DNA of 35,648 nt from NCBI GenBank assembly GCA_021809805.1, contig JAJZKA010000019.1, positions 1 through 35,648 on the forward strand. The letters are read 5' to 3'. Source of the stretch: Actinomycetes bacterium (GTDB lineage Bacteria > Actinomycetota > Acidimicrobiia > Acidimicrobiales > Bog-793). The translations under genes and the position numbers were made by a program. Below, one piece after another: positions 35,419-35,648 of the stretch. Numbering within the stretch: the first letter of the stretch is position 1; each line of letters begins with the position of its first letter. The notes below the pieces were generated by a model. It searched no databases. It saw nothing but the letters and a program-made list of their open reading frames with translations, and was not told the origin of the DNA.

Positions 35419-35648
35419 TCGAACCGCTGCTTGCGCTGCCTGAGAATCTGCGCGAGCGGCTCGCTGCGGCGCTTCGCGCCGGGTTGCTCGCGCCCCCATA
35501 CAGCGCCGCGGCGCTCGCCGCGACCCTCGGTCAGGCTCGCGGCGTCGACCTCGCGCCCATCCAAAGGGCACTCGCGGAGATCGACTCAGGCGGCATCAGC
35601 CCGTCCGGCGTCGCGTTGGCGCTCGAAGCTGCCGCACACGCCCAGGCC
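35415..35648 (+). CDS. drmC: DISARM PLD-domain protein DrmC, N-terminus only
   Basis: The first 78 codons of a gene that runs off the window. It begins with GTG at 35415, overlapping the drmB TGA as GTGA. The visible sequence, LPENLRERLAAALRAGLLAP followed by PYSAAALAATLG, and a helical GGISPSGVALALEAAA segment, matches the helical N-terminal domain that precedes the PLD nuclease domain in DrmC. The catalytic HKD motif would lie beyond the end and cannot be checked. The position directly after drmB is canonical for class 1 DISARM. Confidence 0.85.
   Translation, partial: MIEPLLALPENLRERLAAALRAGLLAPPYSAAALAATLGQARGVDLAPIQRALAEIDSGGISPSGVALALEAAAHAQA

Noticed and set aside
1-35648. tRNA, rRNA, CRISPR array, integrase or tRNA-type attachment site
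   Set aside because: I looked for T-loop-like GGTTCGAATCC segments, regularly spaced repeats and recombinase motifs and found none; island acquisition must be judged from the IS30 remnant only.

Overview
The window looks like chromosomal DNA from a GC-rich actinobacterium. Gene content and protein style (amino-acid catabolism genes, an IS30 remnant, actinobacterial class 1 DISARM) would fit Thermoleophilia/Solirubrobacterales, but no rRNA or other phylogenetic marker is present, so the placement is an inference. I saw no tRNA, rRNA or CRISPR array and no transcription-factor gene.

Left part (about 1-15000) is metabolic. A minus-strand run from 10270 to 4482 encodes a polar amino-acid ABC importer (binding protein, permease, ATPase), then a DapA-family lyase, an SDR oxidoreductase and a DAO-type flavoenzyme. 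It meets, tail to tail, a plus-strand [2Fe-2S]-FAD-BFD fusion dehydrogenase subunit (2720-4480). Divergent from that subunit are a class III aminotransferase and an ATP-NAD-kinase-like protein. Together these suggest import and oxidation of an imino acid, D-amino acid or opine, resembling D-hydroxyproline catabolism; the racemase and semialdehyde dehydrogenase of that pathway are not in the window. A 9-bp perfect inverted repeat next to a -10-like box sits between the divergent genes. Further right are a cyclase-family hydrolase (+) and a minus-strand pair of an APC permease and an FAD fumarate-reductase-like enzyme.

The junction (about 14970-16361) holds a decayed IS30-type transposase fragment, a small membrane-anchored protein of unknown function, and a possible zinc-ribbon remnant.

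Right part (16362-35648, continuing past the end) is a defence island with two back-to-back operons. On the plus strand is class 1 DISARM in canonical order: drmD (SNF2-like helicase), drmMI (N6-adenine methylase), drmA (helicase), drmB (DUF1998) and the start of drmC (cut by the window end). All junctions touch or overlap. On the minus strand is a three-gene operon with overlapping start/stop codons: a DUF6361-like protein, a PLD-type nuclease-like protein and a large SNF2-like SF2 helicase. I cannot assign this trio to a named system; it is the best candidate here for an undescribed or poorly described anti-phage system. The 0.2-kb divergent region between the operons carries a 7-bp-arm inverted repeat beside the DUF6361 gene and another repeat cluster nearer drmD, so the two operons may be co-regulated.
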